13,176 nucleotides of DNA from the NCBI GenBank assembly GCA_026770585.1, contig MU646818.1, positions 219,554 to 232,729 of the forward strand, in the 5' to 3' direction. The position numbers were made by a program, and so were the translations under genes. This document shows, piece by piece, positions 12,976-13,176 of the stretch (its first letter is position 1; the number at the start of each line of letters is the position of its first letter). Source of the stretch: Baffinella frigidus. Lineage: Eukaryota > Cryptophyceae > Cryptomonadales > Baffinellaceae. Below the pieces are notes generated by a model. That model was not told where the DNA came from, did no database searches, and saw only the letters and a list, made by a program, of their open reading frames with translations.

Positions 12976-13176
12976 TCAACCCTAATCCCTACACCGCACA
13001 CGCTGAACCCTAAGCGCTAAACGATTCACTCTACACCCTACAGCCTAAACCCTAAATCCTCAACACTTAACCCTACACCCTACACCCTACCCCCCCCCCC
13101 TCTTTTCTCTCCCGCATTCAATCTGTCTCTCGCGTGCGCGCGTTCTCTCTCTCTCTCTTCCTCTCTCTATCTCTCG
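12976..13176 (+). repeat. Decayed telomere-like units, C-run and CT microsatellite
   Basis: Scattered CCCTAAA and CCCTACA units, an 11-base C-run at 13090-13100, a GCGTGCGCGCG patch and (CT)n to the window end. Confidence 0.85.

Overview
This is a eukaryotic, subtelomere-like accessory region. The clearest clue is many interspersed blocks of TTTAGGG/CCCTAAA heptamers, the telomere repeat type of land plants, many green algae, cryptophytes and alveolates such as dinoflagellates and chromerids. There are also short-element repeats, microsatellites, no bacterial operon structure and only a few short intron-less reading frames. A photosynthetic or alveolate protist fits best, but the sequence does not name a species. 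No rRNA, tRNA, CRISPR array or recognisable autonomous transposon (transposase or reverse transcriptase) was found.

Layout. The dominant structure is a giant inverted repeat. Bases 1-1861 are the reverse complement of 8258-10140, with position x pairing with 10141-x over about 1.69 kb. The arms are nearly identical and are separated by a unique spacer of about 6.4 kb. The left arm is cut by the window edge. Each arm carries the same cassette: a 172-aa low-complexity/helical ORF, a block of degenerate telomere repeats, a cysteine-rich protein fragment, a 105-bp terminal-inverted-repeat element, and a possible short exon at the outer edge. The telomere-like blocks in the two arms face each other (TTTAGGG left, CCCTAAA right), which is the polarity expected of a fold-back or end-to-end fusion.

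The spacer (1862-8257) holds two candidate genes. One is a 115-aa ORF at 2349-2696. The other is a 237-aa disordered protein at 7106-7819 (minus) ending in an RVSF phosphatase-docking-like motif. The rest of the spacer is crowded with non-autonomous palindromic elements. At least three TIR families (about 118 bp, 105 bp and 162 bp) share a CCCTAC(A/C/G)GTAGG-like core. A further repeat family (five copies) carries a short conserved frame, SAYVGSSKNLKDLK-like, with synonymous third-base variation.

Right of the palindrome (10141-13176) come short tandem repeats, one more 162-bp element, and about 850 bp of heptamer repeat. That array drifts from CCCTAAA to CCCTACA to CCATAAA while keeping the 7-bp period. 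An unrecognised GC-rich stretch and further telomere-like and CT-rich sequence follow.

How the parts work together is not obvious. The window looks like a recombining subtelomere in which small fast-changing ORFs are duplicated along with telomere-like filler and MITE-like elements.
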